Below are positions 1-7,190 of a stretch of DNA of 64,000 bases, piece by piece (position 1 is the stretch's first letter; the number at the start of each line of letters is the position of its first letter). The stretch comes from PSRJ01 sp963825305. Lineage in GTDB: Bacteria; Acidobacteriota; Terriglobia; Bryobacterales; Bryobacteraceae. Location of the stretch: positions 682,001-746,000 of the forward strand of contig CAWGTA010000008.1 in assembly GCA_963825305.1 (NCBI GenBank), read 5' to 3'. The notes under the pieces were generated by a model, which saw nothing but the letters and a program-made list of their open reading frames with translations, made no database searches and was not told where the DNA came from. The position numbers and the translations under genes are program-made.

Positions 1-137
1 AACCGTATCTGCGAGGTATCTGTGGATTCGATCGGCCCGATTCCGGAGCGGCCCTGGCAGAGGGCGGCGCCAAACTCCGAAACACTTCGGCCCAGAGCGC
101 TGATAGCGCCCATGCCCGTGATGGCGACGCGCCGCAT
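1..137 (-). CDS. fabF: 3-oxoacyl-ACP synthase II (FabF), N-terminal fragment
   Basis: Only the first 45 codons are in the window; the gene runs off the left edge on the minus strand. The fragment starts MRRVAITGMGAISALG and continues with QGRSGIGPI, the N-terminal pattern of the thiolase-fold condensing enzymes of the FabF/KAS II type, which elongate acyl-ACP with malonyl-ACP. The catalytic Cys-His-His residues lie outside the window. It follows the acyl carrier protein gene by 2 nt, the usual fatty-acid or polyketide arrangement. A specialised KAS from a secondary cluster cannot be excluded from 45 residues. Confidence 0.8.
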   Translation of the reverse strand, partial: MRRVAITGMGAISALGRSVSEFGAALCQGRSGIGPIESTDTSQIR

Positions 138-139
138 CG

Positions 140-429
140 CTACTGGCTGGCCGCCGTATCTGCCGGCGTGGCGGCCGCTGCAGCCGATTTGGCGGCTACC
201 AGTTTCTCCACTCCGTCCACCATCTGCCGCACGTTGCGCACGTGCCGTACTTCGTCGTCGGGAATCGAGATATCGAATTCGTTCTCCAGCGCGAAGAGGA
301 TTTCGACCGCGTCCATGGAATCGATGCCCAATTGCTGAGAAATTCGCTGTCTATGGTCACTTGCTCCAGGGGAATTCGTTTGGAAGTGGCGATCACTTTG
401 AGGACGCGTTCAGTTATGTCGTCGGGCAT
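140..429 (-). CDS. Acyl carrier protein, frame broken by one indel
   Basis: Carries acyl groups on a phosphopantetheine arm for the condensing enzyme encoded next to it. The N-terminal half (MPDDITERVLKVIATSK, start at 429) and the C-terminal half (QQLGIDSMDAVEILFALENE) lie in different frames. Joining them near 340 gives a normal ACP of about 95 residues with the attachment serine in the GIDSMD motif and a short Ala-rich tail. One missing base in a T run after the codons for DSEF restores the frame. Both halves are well conserved, so I read this as a sequence error more readily than as a pseudogene. The start overlaps the end of the deacetylase gene upstream by 16 nt. Confidence 0.8.
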
Positions 430-1139
430 ATCAGTCGGCCTACCGTTTCAAACCTAAATCCCTGGTCGAGCAGCCACGGAACCAGGCGCCGGACGGCTTC
501 AACGGTTACTGCAATATCCGGCTTGGGACGCAACTCGCGTCCATCGTGCAGACACACAATGGCCCCATTGGACACGCCACTGGCGACGCGGCGCACAACC
601 GCGTCAGACTTCAGCTTCCAATCATAGCCGATTACCGTCCACATGACGCCCATGAGCTTCAGGCGGCGCTGCGCCTCACCCACCCCGAACCAACGCACTC
701 CATAGGGAGCGCGGAACCAGCGCGGGCGGACCCCGGTGTGTTCCTGGATGGCGTCCTGCGCGCGGCGCAGTTCGTCTTCCATGAAACCCGGCGACCGGAA
801 GTAGAACGGTGGGTGGGAGTAGGAATGGTTCCCGACGGTATGGCCGGCCTCGCGGACGGCACGTGCGATCTCCGGCAAGCGCTCCACGTTGATGCCGCAC
901 TGGAAGAACGTCGCCGTCACGCCGTAGCGGGCGAGGATTTCCAGAATTTGTGGAGTGCTCTCGCTGGGGCCGTCGTCGAAAGTAAGCGCCACTGCCCGCC
1001 GGTCCGCCGGCCCGCGCCAAACAGACGGGCCAAAAACGCCCGAAGCACGCCCGCGCACGGCCCAGGCCAGGAATGCCGACGTGGCGCACACTCCCACACC
1101 GGCGGCCATACCCAAGCGGCGCTGGCGCTGCGAATCCAT
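414..1139 (-). CDS. Polysaccharide deacetylase (NodB-type), membrane-anchored or secreted
   Basis: A 241-residue carbohydrate esterase family 4 protein that removes N- or O-acetyl groups from a glycan. The N-terminus has a hydrophobic stretch at about residues 10-28 that can act as an uncleaved signal anchor. The NodB domain follows with its motifs in order: TFDDGPS (catalytic base and metal Asp), NHSYSH (metal histidines), RAPYG, a YDW segment and LHDG near the C-terminus. All key residues appear intact. The start has a good AGGAAG Shine-Dalgarno five bases upstream. The substrate (peptidoglycan, chitin-like or exopolysaccharide) cannot be read from the sequence. It is first in a run with the ACP and fabF genes and overlaps the ACP start. 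Confidence 0.9.
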   Translation of the reverse strand: MDSQRQRRLGMAAGVGVCATSAFLAWAVRGRASGVFGPSVWRGPADRRAVALTFDDGPSESTPQILEILARYGVTATFFQCGINVERLPEIARAVREAGHTVGNHSYSHPPFYFRSPGFMEDELRRAQDAIQEHTGVRPRWFRAPYGVRWFGVGEAQRRLKLMGVMWTVIGYDWKLKSDAVVRRVASGVSNGAIVCLHDGRELRPKPDIAVTVEAVRRLVPWLLDQGFRFETVGRLICPTT

Positions 1140-1166
1140 GGACTTCCTATTGTAACCGCTTAGTTT

Positions 1167-1227
1167 TCAGTGGTCAGTTTTCAGTCCTCAGTCTTCGGCT
1201 TTCACTGATCACTGATTACTGATTACT
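1167..1227. repeat. Heptad palindrome, TCAGTNN x4 facing ACTGANN x3
   Basis: Four consecutive 7-bp units begin with TCAGT (1167-1194). After a short spacer come three 7-bp units beginning ACTGA (1204-1224). The two arms are reverse complements, so the element can fold into a hairpin. Its right end includes the stop codon of the PilZ-DnaJ gene (1223-1225). A second, better preserved copy is at 13761-13834. Confidence 0.75.
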
Positions 1228-2092
1228 CTGCAGCTGCCTTGCTCGCCGGAGCAGGTGTGGGGGCGCCTGCCGATAGCAGAAGTCTCTGCAATAGGGGATT
1301 GCTGCCGGAGTGCTCTTCAATGTAATCCACGCCGGAGGCCGTCAGGATGAAATCGGAGTTGTCCTCCACCGTCACATAACCCTTCGATCGCAGATACCAG
1401 GTGGTGAAATGCAGATACTCGCGGGGAAAGCTCATGCGCTTCTCCAGTTCCAGCACCGAAACTCCCGGATGAGATTCGTCGATGCGGCGCTGTTGGTAGA
1501 GCAGCGAGAGCACACCCAGCCGCCGATTCATCTCGCCCTGAATGCCATCCACGAAATCCGGCGATTCAAAGATAGGTAGCGGCGCTTCCTGGCGGGATTG
1601 TTGACTGGCATCATAGGTTGCGCGCTGGTCGGGATCGGACAGCACCTCAAAAGCCTTCTTCAATTGGAGAAATCTCTCGAGATTACCGGTCTGCGTGTTG
1701 TCCGGATGCAGCCGCGAAGCCATGATGCGATAGACGCGGCGAATCGTCTCTGCATCCGCCCGCGGACTGATTTGTAGCGTTTCGTAGTAGTCCTCAGGCG
1801 GCACTCCAGAGCCGGATTCGGAATCTTCGGCCGTGAACTCCACGCCAATGCCAAAGCTGGTTCCGCGGCGCGTGCAGTAACGGACCAAGCCAGCGCCGAC
1901 AGGGTCGTGCGACTCCGTTTCGACGCGCACCTGAACGCCCGGGTCTATGGGCACGGCCGAATCGAAGCCGATTCCGGTCTTGGACGAATCCCGGCCCTGA
2001 ACCACCGCCGATTGCGCTTGACCCTTCGCATCCTTCCAATTAGCCAAGTATTTGGCGTTAATGCGTCGTCGCGGTTTGTCTCGTCCCGGCAT
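1223..2092 (-). CDS. PilZ domain - J domain fusion protein
   Basis: A 289-residue protein with an unusual domain order. Residues 1 to about 90 resemble a PilZ domain (RRRINAKY at the start, then GIGFDSAVPIDPGVQVRV and FGIGVEFT), a fold that often binds cyclic di-GMP. Residues about 100-165 form a J domain with the HPD tripeptide (RLHPDNT) that stimulates the ATPase of DnaK. The rest (GEMNRRLGVLSLLYQQRR to the end) looks like a winged-helix or small helical domain. It may recruit Hsp70 in response to a nucleotide signal, but that is inference. The PilZ RxxxR motif is present only approximately (RRRINAK), so c-di-GMP binding is not assured. It has no close operon partner. Confidence 0.75.
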   Translation of the reverse strand: MPGRDKPRRRINAKYLANWKDAKGQAQSAVVQGRDSSKTGIGFDSAVPIDPGVQVRVETESHDPVGAGLVRYCTRRGTSFGIGVEFTAEDSESGSGVPPEDYYETLQISPRADAETIRRVYRIMASRLHPDNTQTGNLERFLQLKKAFEVLSDPDQRATYDASQQSRQEAPLPIFESPDFVDGIQGEMNRRLGVLSLLYQQRRIDESHPGVSVLELEKRMSFPREYLHFTTWYLRSKGYVTVEDNSDFILTASGVDYIEEHSGSNPLLQRLLLSAGAPTPAPASKAAAE

Positions 2093-2331
2093 AGCTGTGA
2101 AAGAGGGTAGGGAATTTACCGGCTTTAGACAAGCCTTCCTTGGTAAGTGGCGGCACCGAAACCTCGGTTATGGAGCGGAGAGTATTGCGGTCCCTTCTCC
2201 GGAGAGAGATTCTGGGAGGATTTGACATGCCCTAAGCCCCATGGGGACCGCAAGTACATTCTGCCAGAGCAACTCGGCCCTACAAAAGGGCCATAAGTAC
2301 TAGCTTGCGTAACAACCGTTCGATAGTACTG
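2093..2331. other. Intergenic region, no gene seen
   Basis: The 239 bp between the tamB stop and the PilZ-DnaJ start hold no convincing ORF. There is a perfect CCCCATGGGG palindrome near 2236-2245 and a weak 5-bp hairpin (GGCCC/GGGCC, 2276-2292) downstream of tamB without a following T run. The promoter for the PilZ-DnaJ gene should lie here, but I cannot point to it. Confidence 0.5.
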
Positions 2332-5300
2332 TTACTTGAACTGCCTTTTGTAGAAAAAGTCTAGGCCGAACAACCCGTTTTCTTCCCGCTGGGCCATCAC
2401 AGAGAATCGTTTGCTTACCGACCATTCCACGCTCACCACCTGGGGGTTCGCATTGGCCACGTTTGTTATGTAAGTGAATGTTATATCAGGAGTTACTTGT
2501 TGCTCAATGGTCAAGCGGGCCTGTGAGTTGGTGGCAACGCCGGGCAGCGTCGGGTCAATTCGCAACCTGCTGATTCCAAAGAATCGCTGCAAACGACCGG
2601 AAACTGGACTAGAGATCACCTGACCGAGCAGGGCGGATGCGGATTGTTGGAATGGCTGGGGAGTTACGCTGCTTAACGCCGACAGGTTTGGATTGGTGGC
2701 GGAGTTGGGAGTCTGGCCGGTGGCCAGTAGCGCGACGATCTCACTGAACTGGAGCGGCGGGTCGGACCGAGGTGTCACGTTGAGCCGGTTGAGTGGCCCG
2801 GTAACCGCCAAGGTGATGTCAATCCCGCGGGCCCTGGTTTCCAGGTCGATATCCAGGACCGGCTCGATCTTGACGGGATTATAGAAGGAGATCGAGCCCT
2901 GATCGATGTTGTACTTGGTTCCGAAAAACAGGATTTGGCCTTGGGTGATGTGGATGCGGCCAATCAGAGCGGGGTTGGACGGTGTACCCCGTAAGCGCAG
3001 GCTGGCATCCGCCGCGATTCCCTGCGCCAGCGAACTCTCGAACTGAATGTCGGGCGATGACTCGATGGTGACGTCGAAGTTCAGCCCTTCGAGAAACCCG
3101 GGCTGCGTTGAAGGTGTTTGCACCGGCTCGGCGGATTTCGCCAGCAGAGAACCGACATCGGACTGCACGTTGAAGGCGGAACGCAAAACGGTGATGGTCC
3201 CCGAGAGCATGCTGCGGCGTCCGGTGCCGGTCAGGGTGAGGCTCGAGTTAGCCACCGTGCTGACGCCTTCCGGATAGCGGACCCGCACGCCTTGGGCGTC
3301 GGCGTGGACGCGGAAGGCCGGGTTGCCCCCGCCATAAGCGGCAAATCCAGTGAGCTGTATTTTACCGCCGCCGGTTTCTCCCGTCAGATTCTGGATGGTG
3401 GCGCGATCACCCGAGAACAAAATCAGTCCGTTGGCATTGGCCAGGCCGTTGGGCACGTCGGTGTAACTGAGCGCGGCGTTCTGCACTTCCAGCCGGCCGG
3501 TTACTTGCGGCGTGTCAGGTGCGCCGCGTACGGTGGCATCCACGTTAACCATGCCGGATGCGGTCATGTCGTGGTCGAATTCATGCAGCAGCGCGACGTC
3601 GGCATGCCCATTGACCCGTAGATCCAGGGCGTTCTTTTGTTGCAGCAGCACCCGTCCCCCGACTGTCACGTCGGTGGACTTGCCCACAAGATGCGCACTT
3701 TGAATCGTGACGACGGAGTTCGCAATGGCGGCCACAATGGGTCCGGAATTGCGCAACGTGAGCGAGTCGGCGGCAGCACGGCCCGTGGTGGGGGCGGCGC
3801 TCAGCTCCAGCGTGGGGAGCCGCAATTCCGCTTTGAGTAATTGTGGCTTGAGCAGCGGGCCGTCAATCGTCACCTCTCCTTCCGCGACGCCGCGGAAATC
3901 GGCGGGTCCCGTCGCCTTTCCAGGCGACAGCCAGGCGCGCAGCTGCGCCAGATCCACTTTCGAAAACGTGAGCCGGCCGCTGCCCGGGTAGTCGCCTTCC
4001 AGGCGCCACGTGCCTTGACCTTTCACCATGGAGTTGGCCACATCGGAATCGAGCGAAACGCTCAGGAGGGTGCCCTGCGAATGGGCGACGAGGTGCGCGT
4101 CGCCAAACTGCTGTCCCGTCAATTGAAGCCCGCGGCCCGTGGCATCGGCTTCCAGATCGACCAGGCGGTAGCCTGCGGGTGAGAGATCCACCGATCCGCG
4201 GGCGTTGAACGCGAGGGTTCCTTCCAGGCCCGGCCGGGACTTGCGCAGGGTCTGAATCTGATCGAGCGGTATGCGGTCACTCTGCGCCTGGAAGCGCAAC
4301 CGGCCGGTGCGAAAATCATCGGGGGCATGATCGAAAGCGCCGTCAAACCGCACTTGTTTGACGCCCGCCGCAAGCTGGCCGGAGGACACCTGCAGGCTGC
4401 GGTTGGTATAGCTAACATGTGCCGTGAGGCGGTCGAACGGTTCGGATTGGAAGGAACCTTTGACTACCTCGAGATCGCCGGTTGCCTGTGGATTCCCAAT
4501 CGTGCCGGCTACCTGCCCGGTGACCGATACCGTACCGGACGCAGGCAGGGTTGTCTGATGGATCAGACTCGCAAGGTCGCCCCATGCGGCATTGCGCAGG
4601 GCGCCGGTGGCAGCGATCGAACTATTCTCGTCCGCTTTCCAGTTTTGCAACCCGAGCGTAGCTTGGAATTGGGCCCGCAGCATGCCCTGGGTTAGCACCG
4701 CGTTGTCGAGGCGAACGGTTTGCGGAGAAGCCTGAACTCCCCCTTGGATCGAATCAAAAAGGTAGCCTGCGTATGCAAAGCGCATCACGCTAAGCCGCCC
4801 TGCGATTTGCGGATTCTCCGGCTTACCGGTCACAGTGCCATCGAAGAGAACCGAGCCGTTCTCCAGCTTCACGGGCAGGGAGGCGGAGCTCTCTCCGAAG
4901 GCCGGAAGAAAATCTTCCAGGTCGCGCGATTCCAGGTGCACGCGCATTTGCTGTCCGATGGCACCCGAAACCACAGCCTGAGAGGAAGGCAGGTTCAGGA
5001 TCGATGTACCCAAATCCAACGTATCGGCGCGCGCGTCGTAGGTGGCGTTGAGTTCTCCCCACACCGCCGCTCCTCCCGGCACGGGCGCGAGCGTCAGATT
5101 GGCTGAGGCGTGGAGGTCCTTGCTTTGGCGCAGCGATCCCTCAAGCATGACCGGGCCGGAGATCAGGCTGTCCCAAGGCAACCGCTGGCGGCTATTGTAG
5201 ACTGCCACCACGCGCCTCGCCTGGAAGCCGGTCAGATTTCCCGCGACGCGGAAACGGTTGAGCGACTGAATCGCTCCGTCTCCTTGAAAACGCCCTCCCA

Positions 5301-6423
5301 GCGTAGCGAGCGACAGCCCGCGGAAATTGACATCCTGATCGTGCAGCGCCACGGCGGCGACGTTGCCCTCCACAGGAAACCAGTTGCCCCCATATGCGGT
5401 TTCACCAGCCAGGTGGAGGCCGCTCAGGTCGACTCGCTTCGCATCCGCGCGCAGATTTCCCTCAGCGCGGAAATTCCGGAAGCGTACTGGATCCTGCTGG
5501 AAACCCACGCCGGACGCGCGCAATTTGCCGGTGATCGCATAATTCGAAGACCCAGCCCAGGTGGCGTCACCCGCCAGTTGCACGGTGCCCCGCTCCAGAT
5601 TCCGCACGTGGAAAATGCGCGCAACATCCGGCACCGCAGCGCTGGCATCGTACCGGAAGGAGCCGCGAGGCGATGCGAGATCTTCCACCGCTCCCGAAAA
5701 CTCGACGTGGGAATTGCCCGTGGCCCAGCGCGCCGAGGAGATGCCGATGCGGTTCCGCTCCAGTGTCACCTGCATCTGAACACTGAGGGGCAACGGTTGG
5801 GCGCCCTTCCACCGCAGGTCGAGCGGGTCGATGGCGATGTCGCCGCGGTAGAGCGGGCTGGCGGGGTCGTAGCGGAATTTCGCGTTGAGGTTGCGGCCGC
5901 TGGCATCGAATGGCGTCTGGCCGCGCGCCTCCACTTCGAACACGCCGTTCTCGATCTGGAACCGGCCCACCGCCAGGTCCAACAGCGTCTCTGCCGGTGT
6001 GCGCGCCGCTTTCGATTTAATTTTGGGCTCCGGGACGTTGGTGTGGCCGTCCGGGTAGACGATCAGGTAGATGTGCGGGTCTTTCACCTCCAGATACTGA
6101 AGGTCGACATCGCGCCTCAGCGCGGAAACGATCTTCAACCCCAGCACCACCGATGCGGCGCGGAACAGCGGCGGACGATCCGCCGGCTCGTTCCCGTGCA
6201 GTACAAACCGATCGACTTCCGCGCGCAGTTGTTTCCAATCGAAACGGAAATCGCCTACCTCGGCGCGGCCCCCCGTGGCCGTCTCTACCGTGCTGATAAT
6301 GCGCGCGCGCACCTTTTCGTGAAACCAGTCGCTGCGCAAAACCAGAATTCCGCCGGCGAGGCCCAGCAGCACGATCGCCGCGAGCGAACCCAAAACCACC
6401 CACGCAATCCGTCGGCGGCTCAT
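2332..6423 (-). CDS. tamB: TamB-like translocation and assembly module protein (AsmA/DUF490 type)
   Basis: A 1363-residue protein. An N-terminal membrane anchor (IAWVVLGSLAAIVLLGLAGG) is followed by a very long beta-rich periplasmic region of repeating AsmA/TamB type (recurring G-x-hydrophobic strands such as VTGRLEV, ALIGRIHITQGQI). The C-terminal DUF490 region ends with a beta-strand-rich segment (SRLRIDPT, LDFFYKRQFK). TamB forms a hydrophobic groove linking inner and outer membranes for lipid transfer or outer-membrane protein assembly. I chose the ATG at 6423 rather than an upstream start because it overlaps the stop of the preceding gene as ATGA and precedes the membrane segment directly. 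Its place behind an Omp85 gene supports a TAM-like pair. Confidence 0.88.
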   Translation of the reverse strand: MSRRRIAWVVLGSLAAIVLLGLAGGILVLRSDWFHEKVRARIISTVETATGGRAEVGDFRFDWKQLRAEVDRFVLHGNEPADRPPLFRAASVVLGLKIVSALRRDVDLQYLEVKDPHIYLIVYPDGHTNVPEPKIKSKAARTPAETLLDLAVGRFQIENGVFEVEARGQTPFDASGRNLNAKFRYDPASPLYRGDIAIDPLDLRWKGAQPLPLSVQMQVTLERNRIGISSARWATGNSHVEFSGAVEDLASPRGSFRYDASAAVPDVARIFHVRNLERGTVQLAGDATWAGSSNYAITGKLRASGVGFQQDPVRFRNFRAEGNLRADAKRVDLSGLHLAGETAYGGNWFPVEGNVAAVALHDQDVNFRGLSLATLGGRFQGDGAIQSLNRFRVAGNLTGFQARRVVAVYNSRQRLPWDSLISGPVMLEGSLRQSKDLHASANLTLAPVPGGAAVWGELNATYDARADTLDLGTSILNLPSSQAVVSGAIGQQMRVHLESRDLEDFLPAFGESSASLPVKLENGSVLFDGTVTGKPENPQIAGRLSVMRFAYAGYLFDSIQGGVQASPQTVRLDNAVLTQGMLRAQFQATLGLQNWKADENSSIAATGALRNAAWGDLASLIHQTTLPASGTVSVTGQVAGTIGNPQATGDLEVVKGSFQSEPFDRLTAHVSYTNRSLQVSSGQLAAGVKQVRFDGAFDHAPDDFRTGRLRFQAQSDRIPLDQIQTLRKSRPGLEGTLAFNARGSVDLSPAGYRLVDLEADATGRGLQLTGQQFGDAHLVAHSQGTLLSVSLDSDVANSMVKGQGTWRLEGDYPGSGRLTFSKVDLAQLRAWLSPGKATGPADFRGVAEGEVTIDGPLLKPQLLKAELRLPTLELSAAPTTGRAAADSLTLRNSGPIVAAIANSVVTIQSAHLVGKSTDVTVGGRVLLQQKNALDLRVNGHADVALLHEFDHDMTASGMVNVDATVRGAPDTPQVTGRLEVQNAALSYTDVPNGLANANGLILFSGDRATIQNLTGETGGGKIQLTGFAAYGGGNPAFRVHADAQGVRVRYPEGVSTVANSSLTLTGTGRRSMLSGTITVLRSAFNVQSDVGSLLAKSAEPVQTPSTQPGFLEGLNFDVTIESSPDIQFESSLAQGIAADASLRLRGTPSNPALIGRIHITQGQILFFGTKYNIDQGSISFYNPVKIEPVLDIDLETRARGIDITLAVTGPLNRLNVTPRSDPPLQFSEIVALLATGQTPNSATNPNLSALSSVTPQPFQQSASALLGQVISSPVSGRLQRFFGISRLRIDPTLPGVATNSQARLTIEQQVTPDITFTYITNVANANPQVVSVEWSVSKRFSVMAQREENGLFGLDFFYKRQFK

Positions 6424-7190
6424 TGGAACGCCTCTTCGTGGAAAACGATATCGGTGCGTTTGCGCTCGTCCTTGAGCCACAGGTCCATTTGTTGATCGGC
6501 CCGGTTTCCGGTGAGCGTCTCTTCTATCTTGCCGCGATAGTCTTCCAATAAAGCGGGCTCACCCGGTTTGGCGGCCAGCGCCGCGGGCCGGACTACCTTT
6601 TCAAAGTAATCACGGATGTCCTGCTCGGTAACTTGCACACCGGGGCGAAAGCGCACACCCACGAACGCCAGTAGCGTTAGCTGCCACAGCAATTCATCCT
6701 TTAGATCTTGTTCCGTGATGCCGGCGGCATTCAATGCCCGCTGGAAGTCCTCGTCGCTAGGGAACTGGGCTTTCCGGAATTCGAGGAATTGCGGCATGGC
6801 GGAAGAGGCTTCGGGCATCGTAAAGCGTGTGAGTTCCAACTCGCGCCGGATCAAGGTTTGTTCCACCAGGCGGTTGGCGGTAGCGCGCTTGGCAGCCGGG
6901 CTGAGATCGGGTTTTAGCCCATTGAGGAGTGCGGTCACGCGGATCTCGCGGTCAATGTCACTGGCGGTAATGACGCTGCTGCCCACGGACACCGCGATTC
7001 GGTCGACAATCTCGGCGCGGGCGGCCGCGGCCAGTACCAGCAGGTAGAGGATCGTGGGGCCAGTCCTTCGGGCCTGCCGCCGAGCTTCCGCCCGGCGCTC
7101 GGGGGTATTGCCTTCGGTCAGGCGCCGGGCGGAAGCCCGGCCGCAGCCTGAAAGGCTGGCCCCACAACGGGCTGGAATCTGCCGTCTCAA
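6420..7190 (-). CDS. SurA N-terminal-domain-like periplasmic chaperone, start uncertain
   Basis: Encodes a periplasmic folding factor. After a short hydrophobic segment (ILYLLVLAAAARA) the sequence reads EIVDRIAVSVGSSVITASDI, the usual start of a SurA/parvulin-like chaperone, followed by a helical SurA_N-type domain. I see no PPIase (parvulin) domain, so it is a chaperone without an evident isomerase. No normal start codon lies just before the signal peptide. The only clear in-frame option between it and the upstream gene is a TTG at 7190 overlapping the Omp85 stop (TTGA), but that would translate about 40 residues of a palindromic repeat (7054-7165) first. The repeat may have inserted into the gene's original 5' end. 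It is coupled to tamB by ATGA. Confidence 0.7.
   Translation of the reverse strand: MRRQIPARCGASLSGCGRASARRLTEGNTPERRAEARRQARRTGPTILYLLVLAAAARAEIVDRIAVSVGSSVITASDIDREIRVTALLNGLKPDLSPAAKRATANRLVEQTLIRRELELTRFTMPEASSAMPQFLEFRKAQFPSDEDFQRALNAAGITEQDLKDELLWQLTLLAFVGVRFRPGVQVTEQDIRDYFEKVVRPAALAAKPGEPALLEDYRGKIEETLTGNRADQQMDLWLKDERKRTDIVFHEEAFQ
7054..7165. repeat. GTGGGGC...GCCCCAC palindromic repeat, copy 1
   Basis: A 112-bp GC-rich element bounded by GTGGGGCCAG and its inverse CTGGCCCCAC, with inner inverted segments (CGCCCGGCGC / GCGCCGGGCG). It lies inside the 5' part of the SurA-like gene. Related copies are at 15843-15930, 32655-32723, 52314-52399 and, degraded, 11239-11330. Confidence 0.75.

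Noticed and set aside
1140..1222. Short gene between the deacetylase and PilZ-DnaJ genes
   Set aside because: The stretch is the heptad palindrome and has no start with a ribosome site.
2276..2292. Rho-independent terminator after tamB
   Set aside because: The stem is only 5 bp and no T run follows in the direction of tamB transcription.
5110..6495. 461-codon open frame on the plus strand
   Set aside because: It lies fully antisense to tamB, whose protein is a clear family member. GC-rich coding DNA leaves long open frames on the other strand. Composition (many Arg, His, Gln) is typical of such shadows.
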